Origin: Megalobrama amblycephala
Taxonomy: Eukaryota; Chordata; Actinopteri; Cypriniformes; Xenocyprididae
Assembly: GCF_018812025.1 (NCBI RefSeq)
Contig: NC_063045.1
Span: 60,017,839 to 60,081,838, forward strand
Length of the DNA: 64,000 nt
Direction of reading: 5' to 3'
The notes beneath the pieces are model-generated. The model searched no databases. It was not told where the DNA came from and saw only the letters and a program-made list of their open reading frames with translations. Of the stretch, positions 1 through 11,022 are shown piece after piece; the stretch's first letter is position 1, and each line of letters begins with the position of its first letter. Made by a program: the position numbers and the translations under genes.

Positions 1-80
1 TATATAATTTATAAAAAATGTAATTATAAATATATATATATATAATATATATATATAATAATTATTATCATATGTTTATA

Positions 81-130
<50 letters not shown>

Positions 131-232
131 GTTTATATAAAATTTTATATTATAATTAGTAATTAGTAATTAGTTTTATATAATTAAAATGTTATATAAA
201 TATATACATATAATAAAAAATATTATTAATAT

Positions 233-276
<44 letters not shown>

Positions 277-517
277 TTATAATATATAATTATAATATAT
301 ATATGAAATTATAAATATATATAATTATTTGTTTATATAAAATTGTATATTATAATTAGTAATTAGTAATTAGTTTAATTAGTTTAATTAGTTTTATATA
401 ATTAAAATGTTAAATATATACATATAATAAAACTATTATTAAAATATTAAATAATATTAAATAAATATTAAATAATAATATATATATTTTTTATGAAATT
501 ATAAATGCATATGATAA

Positions 518-558
<41 letters not shown>

Positions 559-567
559 GTTTATGTA

Positions 568-641
<74 letters not shown>

Positions 642-747
642 ATTTGATATTATAATTTTATATATTAGTTTTATATGATTAAAATGTTATATAAATATAT
701 ACATATAATAAAAAAAAATAGTATTATTAATATTATTATTATTATTA
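1..747. repeat. AT-rich TA tract with three copies of one module
   Basis: Almost pure A+T. Several (TA)n runs (near 88-126, 238-272, 520-556 and 566-632) separate three diverged copies of one module that begins with a tgtttatataaaat-like segment, contains repeated attagtaattagt, and ends in aaaatgttata then tatacatataataaaa. The copies start near 129, 331 and 553. The spacing of about 200 bp suggests an old tandem duplication whose TA tracts later expanded. No coding potential. Confidence 0.85.
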
Positions 748-1852
748 GTAGTATGTGTTTCTCTATATTCAGAAGCGCTGGAGAACACTGTTTAACACAC
801 TCAGAGATCTAAGAGACTTTTTGGACAAAGGACTTAAACGATCCAATCTATCTCTTTGTCAGACGGACGTGAAATTGATGGTTTATCTTTCTCCTAAATG
901 GTCGCTATCAATCTGGCCCTTTTTAGTTTGACGTGGCGATGCTGTTACGCTGCAGCTTGTCTCCTATTGGGTGAGGGGTCAATATGCAAATGACGTTTTG
1001 ACAGACAAGGGCAGCGGATATCAGCGATGCTTTTAGGCAGATGGACAAACATGTCCATCTCTCGAGTGAGTTTGATGTTGGCAACAAGGTCACTGCTGTA
1101 TCTTATCTGGATACGATGTGATAAGACTTTAGCAGCTCATGAGTATTTGGGTTCAAATCAACATGAATCAATCTAACTTTAACACTATATTTACATCCTT
1201 AAACATTATTTATCAGTGGATGTTTTCATCCAATCAAATCTAACTAGATAAATCAAGTCCCATCAATATGTTTAACTAGATTTCTTTAGTGATGTATTAC
1301 AAATGCTTGTAATACAGGTTTTTAAGGCCACATACTTTCTTTCAAGCACACAAACCTATTTGGAAACAGTCATTATTTTTGTAATTCCATTTGGTGGTGC
1401 ATAAAAAGCACTACAGATTTAAGTATATTGTTTTTGTATTTTTTATGCCTTACCAGGTTTATATTTGTCTGTTTCAAGCTTTGCAAAATTCTAATGGTGT
1501 CTCTCTCTCACTAGTAGTGCAGAAGAGACGAACATAAAGACATTTACCTACTCAGGCATGGAGCGGAGTAACAAGTTTAGAGAAAGGGCACATCAGCATA
1601 CGTGAGCGCGCTTTGCCCCCTGCTGTAATTGGTCGCGGTCTGGCTGGTAGATGAGCAGCAGTAATTGGTTTAAATACGAGAGAGGTGTGTGTTAACAGTG
1701 CAGATGACGACTCTGTGTGTGAAGATGGAAGAAGACGCTTCCTGACACACATGCATGAGTGTGTGCGCGTGGGCGCAGGGCGGATGCTTACGCTACACAC
1801 ACCGACATCTGCTGCTGCCTCTCCAGAGGCGGACGACTCGCTGTATCAGCAA
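748..1852. other. non-coding interval, no feature recognised
   Basis: Mixed-composition sequence with no dispersed repeat I recognise and no supportable exon. The short open frames around 1552-1959 overlap on both strands and run into the TC/AC microsatellite, so I do not treat them as genes. Confidence 0.5.
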
Positions 1853-1898
<46 letters not shown>

Positions 1899-1899
1899 T
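1853..1899. repeat. compound (TC)n(AC)n microsatellite
   Basis: An imperfect TC run of about 34 bases followed directly by an AC run of about 14 bases. Confidence 0.95.
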
Positions 1900-2177
1900 A
1901 CCTCTCACCCACATGCTGTAGTACATACTGAGACTAAAGCTGATGATTATACACTGTAGGGCCTTTTATTCTTTTGTTATCTGTCCCATGAAGCATTGAC
2001 ATAATCATAAAATGATTATGATAATGATGATAAAATGACATAATCATGAAAAATAATGGTGCGATTATAAAAATATTGATTTGTATTCACTGATTATGAG
2101 TATAAAATGCTATGTTTTATTTGTATAAGTTTAATGCAGAATATTCAGAATACATTAAAACGGTTTAAGACTGCATG

Positions 2178-3868
2178 GATGTTCAGATTCATAGTGAGCT
2201 GATTCTCTTGATTTTGGTGTTCAGATTCATAATGAGCTGATTCTCTTGTGTTTGGGGTTCTGATTCATAATGAGCTGATTCTCTTGTGTTTGGTGTTCAG
2301 ATTCATAATGAGTCAGTTCACTTGTGTTTGGTGTTCTGATTCATAATGAGCTGATTCTCTTGTGTTTGGTGTTCAGATTCATAATGAGCTGATTCTCTTG
2401 TGTTTGGGGTTCTGATTCATAATGAGCTGATTCTCTTGTGTTTGGTGTTCAGATTCATAATGAGCTGATTCTCTTGTGTTTGGTGTTCAGATTCATAATG
2501 AGCTGATTCTCTTGTGTTTGGTGTTCTGATTCATAATGAGCTGATTCTCTTGTGTTTGGTGTTCAGATTCATTATGAGCTGATTCTCTTGTGTTTGGTGT
2601 TCAGATTCATTATGAGCTGATTCTCTTGTGTTTGGTGTTCAGATTCATGATGAGCTGATTCTCTTGTGTTTGGTGTTCAGATTCATTATGAGCTGATTCT
2701 CTTGCGTTTGTGTGTTCAGATTCATAATGAGCTGATTCTTTTGTGTTTGGTGTTCAGGTTCATAATGACATGATTCTCTTGTGTTTGGTGTTCAGATTCA
2801 TAATGAGTCAGTTCACTTGTGTTTGGTGTTCTGATTCATAATGAGTCAGTTCACTTGTGTTTGGTGTTCTGATTCATAATGAGCGGATTCTCTGGTGTTT
2901 GGTGTTCAGATTCATAATGAGCTGATTCTCTTGCGTTTTGGTGCTCAGATTCATAATGAGCTGATTTTCTTGCGTTTTGGTGTTCAGATTCATTATGAGC
3001 TGATTCTTTTGTGTTTGGTGTTCAGGTTCATAATGACATGATTCTCTTGTGTTTGGTGTTCAGATTCATAATGAGTCAGTTCACTTGTGTTTGGTGTTCT
3101 GATTCATAATGAGTCAGTTCATTTGTGTTTGGTGTTCTGATTCATAATGAGCGGATTCTCTGGTGTTTGGTGTTCAGATTCATAATGAGCTGATTCTCTT
3201 GCGTTTTGGTGCTCAGATTCATAATGAGCTGATTCTCTTGCGTTTTGGTGCTCAGATTCATTATGAGCTGATTCTCTTGTGTTTGGTGTTCAGATTCATA
3301 ATGAGCTGATTCTCTTGCGTTTTGGTGCTCAGATTCCTTATGAGCTGATTCTCTTGTGTTTGTTCAGATTCATTATGAGCTGATTTTCTTGCGTTTTGGT
3401 GTTCAGATTCATTATGAGCTGATTCTCTTGTGTTTGGTGTTCAGATTCATAATGAGCTGATTCTCTTGCGTTTTGGTGCTCAGATTCATTATGAGCTGAT
3501 TCTCTTGTGTTTGGTGTTCAGATTCATTATGAGCTGATTCTCTTGCGTTTTGGTGTTCAGATTCATTATGAGCTGATTCTCTTGTGTTTGGTGTTCAGAT
3601 TCATTATGAGCTGATTCTCTTGCGTTTTGGTGTTCAGATTCATAATGAGCTGATTCTCTTGTGTTTGGTGTTCAGATTCATAATGAGCTGATTCTCTTGT
3701 GTTTGGTGTTCAGATTCATTATGAGCTGATTCTCTTGCGTTTTGGTGTTCAGATTCATTATGAGCTGATTCTCTTGTGTTTGGTGTTTGGTGTTCAGATT
3801 CATAATGAGCTGATTCTCTTGTGTTTGGTGTTCAGATTCATAATGAGCTGATTCTCTTGTGTTTTGGG
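2178..3868. repeat. 38-bp minisatellite (about 44 units)
   Basis: Tandem units of 38 bp, sometimes 36-39. The core reads gtgttcagattcat, then wATGAGCTGATTC, then tcttgtgtttg. Period checked: the same tcataatgag phrase recurs at 2341 and 2379. Unit variants include GCGTTTTGGTG in place of GTGTTTGGTG, mainly in the right half, and a TGAGTCAGTTCAC variant present in five units. The mixed order of variants indicates duplication of multi-unit blocks; for example the segment near 2740-2960 is repeated near 3005-3225. It is not protein coding. Confidence 0.97.
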
Positions 3869-3878
3869 TGTGTCTGAG

Positions 3879-3908
3879 GTGTGTGTGTGTGTGTGTGTAT
3901 GTGTATGT
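3879..3908. repeat. (GT)n microsatellite
   Basis: A GT run with a few A interruptions directly after the 38-bp array. Confidence 0.9.
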
Positions 3909-4490
3909 TTGAACACCCAGTTAAAAGAGACTCCAGCTGTATTCATGGTTTCTGCATATGGTTTGAGCGTCTCCCCATAGGCAGCACTTTGAAGCTGCTG
4001 GTTTGGCCTTGCATGTGGGTAAGACTCATGAAATAAACCCAGACCTTGTTCTTCTTCTCTTTCTGCTGCTCCCACACACACAGCTCTGGGCTCAGTTTCC
4101 CACCCGGGGAACGATCTCCATATTGGCCTGAAAGCCTCTTCTCTCCTTTGCTTTGTTCCTCTGTTGAGTCTAATGCCTGTTGACAGACCCTGAATGACAA
4201 AAGCGTGCTGGGAGTTTCCCAGTACATGGAAAAACTCGGGTCTGTTTGTAGAAATTCCTGCCGCACGTGTCGGGAATGGCCCTCGGTGTACCTGCTGGTT
4301 TCTGAAAAACCCGCAAACACTGAGATCGTTTGAATGTGTGAGAAAGGCGAGAGCTCATGCGAGTCTCAAGATCAAAAGAGCCGGAGCAAAGATGGAGCCG
4401 TGTAGTTTCAGTCTGTTTATCAGCTGCCAGAGGAGAACTTTGTTGCTCAAAGGTTGCACTTTCATAGCTCTGAAACCTCAGTTGTTTCAT
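3909..4490. other. non-coding interval
   Basis: Short ORFs overlap on both strands (3943-4490 minus, 4194-4544 plus). None has a recognisable domain, and they run into the neighbouring transposon, so they are treated as chance frames. Confidence 0.5.
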
Positions 4491-5053
4491 TTAAAGGAGT
4501 CATATTATTTTTGTTTTACATGTTCATCTTTCTTCAGTGTATAATGTTGCTGTTTGAGCTTGAATAAGCTCTGCAAAGTTACAAAGCACAAAGTTATTCT
4601 CTATGTCAGTGTCACTGTTTCTGAACTCCCTCAAACGCCTCCATTGTAGTCTTGAGTTTTCTTCCGGGAATTCAACACGTCACAATATTCCTCATTTAAA
4701 TAATTCATACGCAGAATAAAGGGGCGGGGCCTGGTTGAGTTAATTAGTAGTGTGTTGAAACTGGTGGTTATGGTAAGGGGCGGGACATTTCCCAAACACG
4801 CTCGAAGTGCTTGACCAATCACAACACACTGCTCCAGTGGACCAATCAGAGCACAGTGTGCTTTTCAGAAGGAGGGGCTTCATAGAGACAGGAAGTAAAC
4901 AGAGCGTTACTGACAGACTGGGAAGAGAGGAGCTGCAACAATGGAGAATATGTGAAAAATAAGGTATTTTGAACATTTAAGCACATTTAAGTTCTAGTAG
5001 AGCCCAAAAACAAAATCAAAACTTAGAAAAAGGGCATAATAGGTCACATTTAA
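4491..5053. mobile_element. non-autonomous DNA element flanked by TTAA (563 bp)
   Basis: The left edge is TTAA followed by AGGAGTCATATTATT. The right edge reads inward from TTAA as ATGTGACCTATTATGCCC. These imperfect inverted ends (GtcatATTATt/GacctATTATg) match a common cyprinid end sequence. The interior has no transposase. It carries two ACCAATCA motifs (about 4814 and 4840) and ends with a segment rich in AAAAC. The TTAA edges fit piggyBac- or Kolobok-type target choice, but the superfamily is an inference. Confidence 0.7.
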
Positions 5054-7250
5054 GAATCAGCTTATCAGATGTTTCTCATAAATCACATGAGGTAGTTGTT
5101 GACACAGTAAGAGTGTAAAGTTATAAAATGAATGTGGATAACTCATTCGTAAGAGTATTCAATGAGAAATATTTAAGTTCATATTGAAATTTCTGACATT
5201 TGAGACATTTTGTCTCCCATTTTATCAAGTAAATTCAGTTTAATTCAAGCAAGCTTTATTAGCATGACTGTAGTGCAGGTGAAAAGTGTGACTTAGTAAA
5301 ACAATAATGTTGCACTGAAATATATGAGCAGTAGTAACAGCAATGCTTTCCCAAGCAAACACCACTAATTTTCGGAGTAGTAATAATAAAAGCATCAGTT
5401 CTGCCCTGTGTGACATCATTTCCCTGCTCTTCACTGATACCTCATTTTATTTTCTACTTTACTTTCCCTTGCGCCGCTGCCAAGAAGACCATTAAAACAA
5501 GGTCCCGTCTGCCGCTCTGGCCTCTCATCTCACAGGCCGGCGAGGTATATATACGCTGGAAGGAAAAATCCAGAAGCAGAAACGTCTGGAACCACTAATA
5601 ACGGGGTCCGTGCTGCAATTTCCAGGGGAGGGTTGAACTTAATGAACAATCAAATAAAGGATTTGAAATTACAGACCTTTGGAGGGAAGGAATCTGAGGT
5701 TGCCCTTGGTTGTGAGAAATCTCATCGTTCAAAGAGGCTGGCGAGAGGAGCGAGGGGCCTTATGAAGGGAGGGAGGACGGACGGACGGGGTGCCGTGTTA
5801 TTTTACGTGCTTGTGCATTTGGTGTAACAGCTGATTATATTCCACAGTGACCATATTTCTCATCTCGTTCCTGGATTTTGACCATCAATATAACGCTTCA
5901 AATAAAGATTGTATCATTGTTACACCACTAGGTGGCGACAAATGAAATGTTAAAATGTATTCGTCATCTTAAAAGTTTAACTTATTTTAACTTGAGCGCC
6001 ACGTTTTTAAAACTCTGTCATGTGCGAGTTGCTGCAAAAGATGCGAGCGCAACGGTTAAAGATGTCCGTCTAGCGTTTATTTAGATTGAAAAACAATGGA
6101 AAAGTAGCACAGGTAATGAAAAACATGTTCTTTTGGTTCTTCCCTTTACATGTATTTATTTAGCAGATGTTTTTATCTAAAGCGACTGACAGGAGAGTGA
6201 TTTTTCATAAGGAGATGCAGTAAATATGTTACATTGGCTCTCAGTTTCTGATTTATATTCATGGATTTCCCATGTGTCCATGTAACTTTTGAGTGTTTGA
6301 CAGCCTGTCTGTCAGTGTATCTTGCTAGTGTTGGGACTGTTGACCTCCTGACCTTTGACCTCCCTAGAGTGTGAAAGCTAGAGTCACTTCCGCCCATCTG
6401 AATTCTCTTTATCTCTTCATCGTGTGTTTTTTTTTCTTGCCTTTCTCTGCTGCTGGGCGCAGGATATCCTTCCCTCCCGTCTGCTTTTCTACTCGTCTGC
6501 CGGCTGATGACATTCGCATGAGTTTTCAGTGGCGCGAGGAACCGGAGGCGCTGCTTGCTGTATCTTCTGTCGACATATCAGAAGCCTCAGTGTAATTTCT
6601 GTTCCACTGCCGTCATTCGATGCATTTGTTTTCTGGTTTGAGGTATAGAAAATTACACAAACAGTCTTTGAGGTGGAAGTATACAGTTTTACATCAGACA
6701 ACAAACACATCAACATTCATTGTAGGTCGAGCTGGTCATCCGAGCTCAAAACAGTGTCACACTGATGAAAAGATGTGTTCTGTCCAGCATTCGACTTGGT
6801 ATTTCATTAAATTAGTTTGTGCTTTTCTTGCACCTGTATTGCTTCTCAATTGTTTTCAATCACTCGCCTTTAATAATGGAATCAGTCCAACCATTGCCTT
6901 TCCATTCAGCTTTGAAATGTTCTTCTTTGAAATCGTTGTTCAATACGAGTAAGTGGTGCTATTTTGTGCCGTATTCTCAAACAGTCCTGCATCTCCCCTG
7001 CCGATCGCACGTTTGGACGTCTTTCACCACAGAGAATTGTGCTGCTCTTCATTACAGCCATTTGAACAGTGTGTGATCATTACAGCCTGCTGTGTGTATG
7101 AAATTCATGAAAACATGTCCAGCTCATATTTCACCCCAAAATCAAAAAAGTAAAAATAAAATAAAAGATTTTTTTTTTTTTTTGCATTTTCATGACATTT
7201 TACTACAAAATTGCGATACTGTAATGCATCCAGATTATACTTGTGAATTT

Positions 7251-7254
<4 letters not shown>
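5054..7254. other. non-coding interval with small repeat scraps
   Basis: No exon or complete element is recognised. A caagctttattagcatgact phrase near 5248 and the 6145-6187 segment look like 3' tails of LINE/SINE-type repeats. A few short ORFs exist but show no domain and overlap frames on the other strand. Confidence 0.45.
6145..6187. repeat. LINE/SINE-type tail fragment
   Basis: Contains tatttatttagcagatg followed by tttttatctaaagcgact. This resembles the widespread fish phrase 'gcatttagcagatgcttt / tatccaaagcgact' at the 3' end of L2-like LINEs and dependent SINEs. It is only about 43 bp, so the family is not certain. Confidence 0.5.

Positions 7255-7310
<56 letters not shown>
7255..7310. 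repeat. (TA)n microsatellite
   Basis: About 28 TA units a few bases left of a foldback element. Confidence 0.95.
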
Positions 7311-7314
<4 letters not shown>

Positions 7315-7321
7315 AATTTAA

Positions 7322-8213
7322 TTAAAGGATTAGTTCACTTCAGAATTCAAATTTCCTGATAATTTACTCATCCCCATGTCATCCAAGATGTTCATGTCTT
7401 TCTTTCTTCAGTTGAAAAGAAATGAAGGTTTTTGAGGAAAACATTCCAGGATTTTTCTCCATATAGTGGACTTCACTGGGGTTCAACGGGTTGAAGGTCC
7501 AAATGTCAGTTTCAGTGCAGCTTCAAAGAGCTCTACATGATCCCAGATGAGGAATAAGAGTCTCATCTAGAGAAACCATTGCTCATTTTCTAAAATATAA
7601 TTTTTAATTTTACTTTTTAACCACAAGTGCCCGTCTTGCACTAGCTCTTCGATGCACATCACGTAATCACGTTGGAAAGGTCAAGCGTGACGTAGGCAGA
7701 AGTACTGATCCAGAACGTGCAAAGAATAAGTCAAACGCCCTTTACAGAAAAGGTAAACTAACGATTTCAGACGATTTTCAAGTTGGAGGAGAAAATGAGT
7801 TGGAGTTTTTCGCCCTTCCGCGGAACATCCAACCTACATCATGCGTGACCTTTCCAACGTGATTACGTAATGCGTGGCGCATCACAGAGCAGTGCAAGAC
7901 GAGCATTTGTGGTTAAAAAGTATATAATTTTTTAATTTTTATTAGAAAATGACAGATGGTTTCTATTGATAAGACCCTTATTCCTCGTCTGGGATCATGT
8001 AGAGCTCTTTGAAGCTGCACTGAAACTGACATTTGGACCTTCAACCCGTTGAACCCCAGTGAAGTCCACTATATGGAGAAAAATCCTGGAATGTTTTTCT
8101 CAAAAACCTTCATTTCTTTTCGACTGAAGAAAGAAAGACATAAACATCTTGGATGACATGGGGGTGAGTAAATGATCAGGAAATTTTAAAACTGAAGTGA
8201 ACTAATCCTTTAA
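7322..8213. mobile_element. foldback MITE-like element (892 bp)
   Basis: A near-perfect long inverted repeat. Both ends read inward as TTAAAGGATTAGTTCACTTC. The arms (about 7322-7680 and 7850-8213, some 360 bp each) stay matched through landmarks such as the cccatgtcatccaag segment, the tatagtggacttcactggg segment and the ttccaacgtgattacgt segment. The central 170 bp or so is less symmetric. There is no transposase. TTAA at each edge (7322-7325, 8210-8213) may be the target duplication. The type resembles the foldback MITEs described from zebrafish, but a named-family assignment is not claimed. Confidence 0.92.
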
Positions 8214-10703
8214 CTCCATATTTTGTCATTTTTATTCATAAATCATTACTATTGGTCACCCTCTTTATGTCTGTCTGTGGGTTTTGCAAACCAATGAAAA
8301 GTATTAAAAGAACTGAACCTCATAACTCCATTGAATCCTCAAACTGTCTGTCAAACTCAATCATGAATGAAGTGTTTGTAACATCTCTGCTTGTTTGCAA
8401 TGCAATGGTAAATAAAGAACTGTTTGTTTGTACGCCGTTTTCTTTACTTAAGAAACTATATATAAAAACTAATGTTTCATGTATTTAAGGAGCAGAGAAG
8501 CCTTAAATAGCCAATGAGAAGCACTTCATCTCTAATAACATGATATTTCTATAATAAGATATAATGATCTCGATGAGAATAAAATTTTTTCACATCATGG
8601 TAATGTGAAATGGGGGTTAAAAAGTGTTTAATTGTCAAAACAAACAAACAAACAAATTGGATTCGTTGTCTTTAAGCAAAATATGATATTCTTTTGATTT
8701 TGGAGTGAAATATTACCCAGGCATTTCTTGACAGGTTTGGTGAGATTCACCCATATGTTTGTGTGGGTGTCACTCCGTCAGTTATGAAGCACCTCCAGCC
8801 TTCAGATGCAATATGAACTCCATATGATTTATCATTCCCCACTCTTGGATCATTCACCAGCAATCGATCAAAATCCTGTTTAACTAGCAGGTGATTTTCT
8901 CTAGCTTTGAGAAAAAAGCACAAGCCAAAGTTCCCCGAGCTCAACGTCTGACGTGCCGCGCACCAAAGTGAGAAATATGGCCGCCGAGAAACCTGTCAGG
9001 AACATATTTAATAAGGCTCTCACTGATGCTTGATTAATCTTCATAAAATTGATCGCGCTGTCAGAATCTCCTCTCTGAAACGGTGGCCTCCAAACAACAG
9101 GCTTTAATATAGAGCGTGAGCGTGTGGATGTGTGTTTTATTTTACAGTTGGTTCTCAGCAGGCCGTCGCTCTTATTGGAGTGCTATTGATTCAAGATTCA
9201 TTAGAGCCGCAGACTAATTTTGTGCTGAGTAGTGGAGCTCTCGCACTTTGAATATGCATTCATCTGCTCTCTGAAGCCGTGCACGCACAGGCCTTTAGCG
9301 ACAGATGGCGAGGACGCTGTTCAACTTCCTCTCCCAGAGGAAAACTGTCCTCCAGGATTCCAGCGTATTGTGTGTCTTAGTCATAAAGCTGGTCAGTGTT
9401 TAATAAAGCACTGGAAGCACTCTGTTACATCGGCCTGTGCCGATACAATCGTACATCAATATATCATGATGCTTTTCCCAAGATATTGCACTGATGCTCT
9501 AGATCCGTATATCAATATTTCTTATTTATGTGTGCATTCAGAGGATTTCCAACAGTTCAATAAATGAAGATGCAAGTAGAATAAAGCATGAATACTAAAA
9601 AAGCTGCTGGTTTAATAAATCCAGTTATTTGATGAATAAATTTCTACATTGTTTGGACATGTTGATCAAGTTAATTTGTGTCAATTGTGACACAAATTAA
9701 CCACACATCTTAGATTTTAGATCTGGAAATATATATATATAAATGCACATTTGCATTATCTGTTAACAAGGCCAATAGATTTCTGAACTGTCGCAAGGGT
9801 GAACGACCACTTGTATTAATCGACTGATGCTGATATCCTCGGAATAGTGCCCATTTAATCAGTCTGGCTGATATCACTAGTCTCAGTTCTCCGACTCTTT
9901 TTGGGGTTTTGGAGAGAAAAAAAAGAAATGCTGATGTTTCTCCTCTGGGGTCGGAGCTCTACACTGATCTCTCGCGTCTCAGCCAGTGAATTAGAGCAGC
10001 TTTTTAATTCCTTCCTGGAAGATTTCCTTCCATTTTTATCCTCCCATCAGTTCCCACAATGGGTCCTGGGAGAGCAGTATGGGAATCAATGCACAGGCCT
10101 CTTGTCCGGCGGTGGTCAATAGATGTGGAAGGATGGTCTCATCCCCTTCATTCCCCACCCCCATTTTCCAGAAAAACCTCATCAATGCGAGGGTCAGCGG
10201 GGTCACGAGGGCCACCTGGTAAATGGGTCATCCCAGCAATAATCAAAAGACTCTTGTTTATTGTTATCTTCTGCCCATGAATGTTGACCAGCGTCTTCAA
10301 GTAACAGATAACGTTTGACATTGGCTGCTGTACTCTACAGTGGTCCTCCACTACAGGTCTACAGATCAATACCGAAAGCACGATCAGCACTTCAAACCAG
10401 AGGAAAGCTGTGCAGGGAAGTTAAAAGCCAGCGGCCTCGTTAACCACATCTAAGCAGGGTTTGGATTAGCATGTGGAATTTATCCAACGTCTCTGCTTGG
10501 CACACAGGCTTTGGTCCAACTAATTACTTAACCTACATTCAGATATTAGTGTGCTCTGAAGTTTGCCCTGGTTACCTTGAAGATATCTGACTCAAAGTCA
10601 CCGGGAGAGGAGAAACGGCCCCACAGACCGGGATCTACTGTTCTTTTGGCCCAGTTACAATTAAAAGAATATTCCGGCTGGTTTTAACCTATAATGTCTA
10701 TGT
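8214..10703. other. non-coding interval
   Basis: No gene recognised. It holds a short (AAAC)n run near 8637-8655 and a hairpin at 9670-9701. The 9030-9330 stretch is GC-balanced and unlike neighbouring repeats; it could be conserved non-coding sequence, but nothing in the sequence proves it. Confidence 0.45.
9670..9701. other. perfect 14-bp inverted repeat with 4-bp loop
   Basis: The left arm GTTAATTTGTGTCA and right arm TGACACAAATTAAC are exact reverse complements separated by ATTG. No U-run or gene context suggests a terminator; the function is unknown. Confidence 0.9.
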
Positions 10704-10800
10704 TAGGGCTCCATGATATTGGAGGAAAAAAGTGACATTGCGATATTTCTGCGATATACACTACCATATGTATATAGACATCTTAATATCTTAATTTTCA
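10704..10800. repeat. possible hAT-like element end
   Basis: Starts TAGGGCTCCATGATATTGG and continues with 'gacattgcgatatttctgcgatata'-like sequence, similar to cyprinid repeats that begin TAGGGCTGCACGATAT. No matching right end was found nearby. Confidence 0.4.
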
Positions 10801-11022
10801 AACATTAAACCATTGAGCTATTTTGATGGTTTTCCAGCAAATAAATACATTTGCTGTGGGTTTCAGAGAGACTGCACATGGACATTGAAGACAACCTCTA
10901 ATTAAAATTGACCTTATTTACTTTCTCAATACAAGTTCTTGCCTCATTGTGAATGATTAATAAGTGCACATTATAGTAAGGTGAAAAATAGCGGTTTTCA
11001 TAATCTTTTATCAAAACATAAT

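Noticed and set aside
2178..3868. CRISPR-like regular array
   Set aside because: Units are contiguous 38-mers with no unique spacers, in a eukaryotic genome; it is a minisatellite.
9670..9701. Transcription terminator hairpin
   Set aside because: Eukaryotic context, no U-run and no gene nearby; kept only as an inverted repeat.
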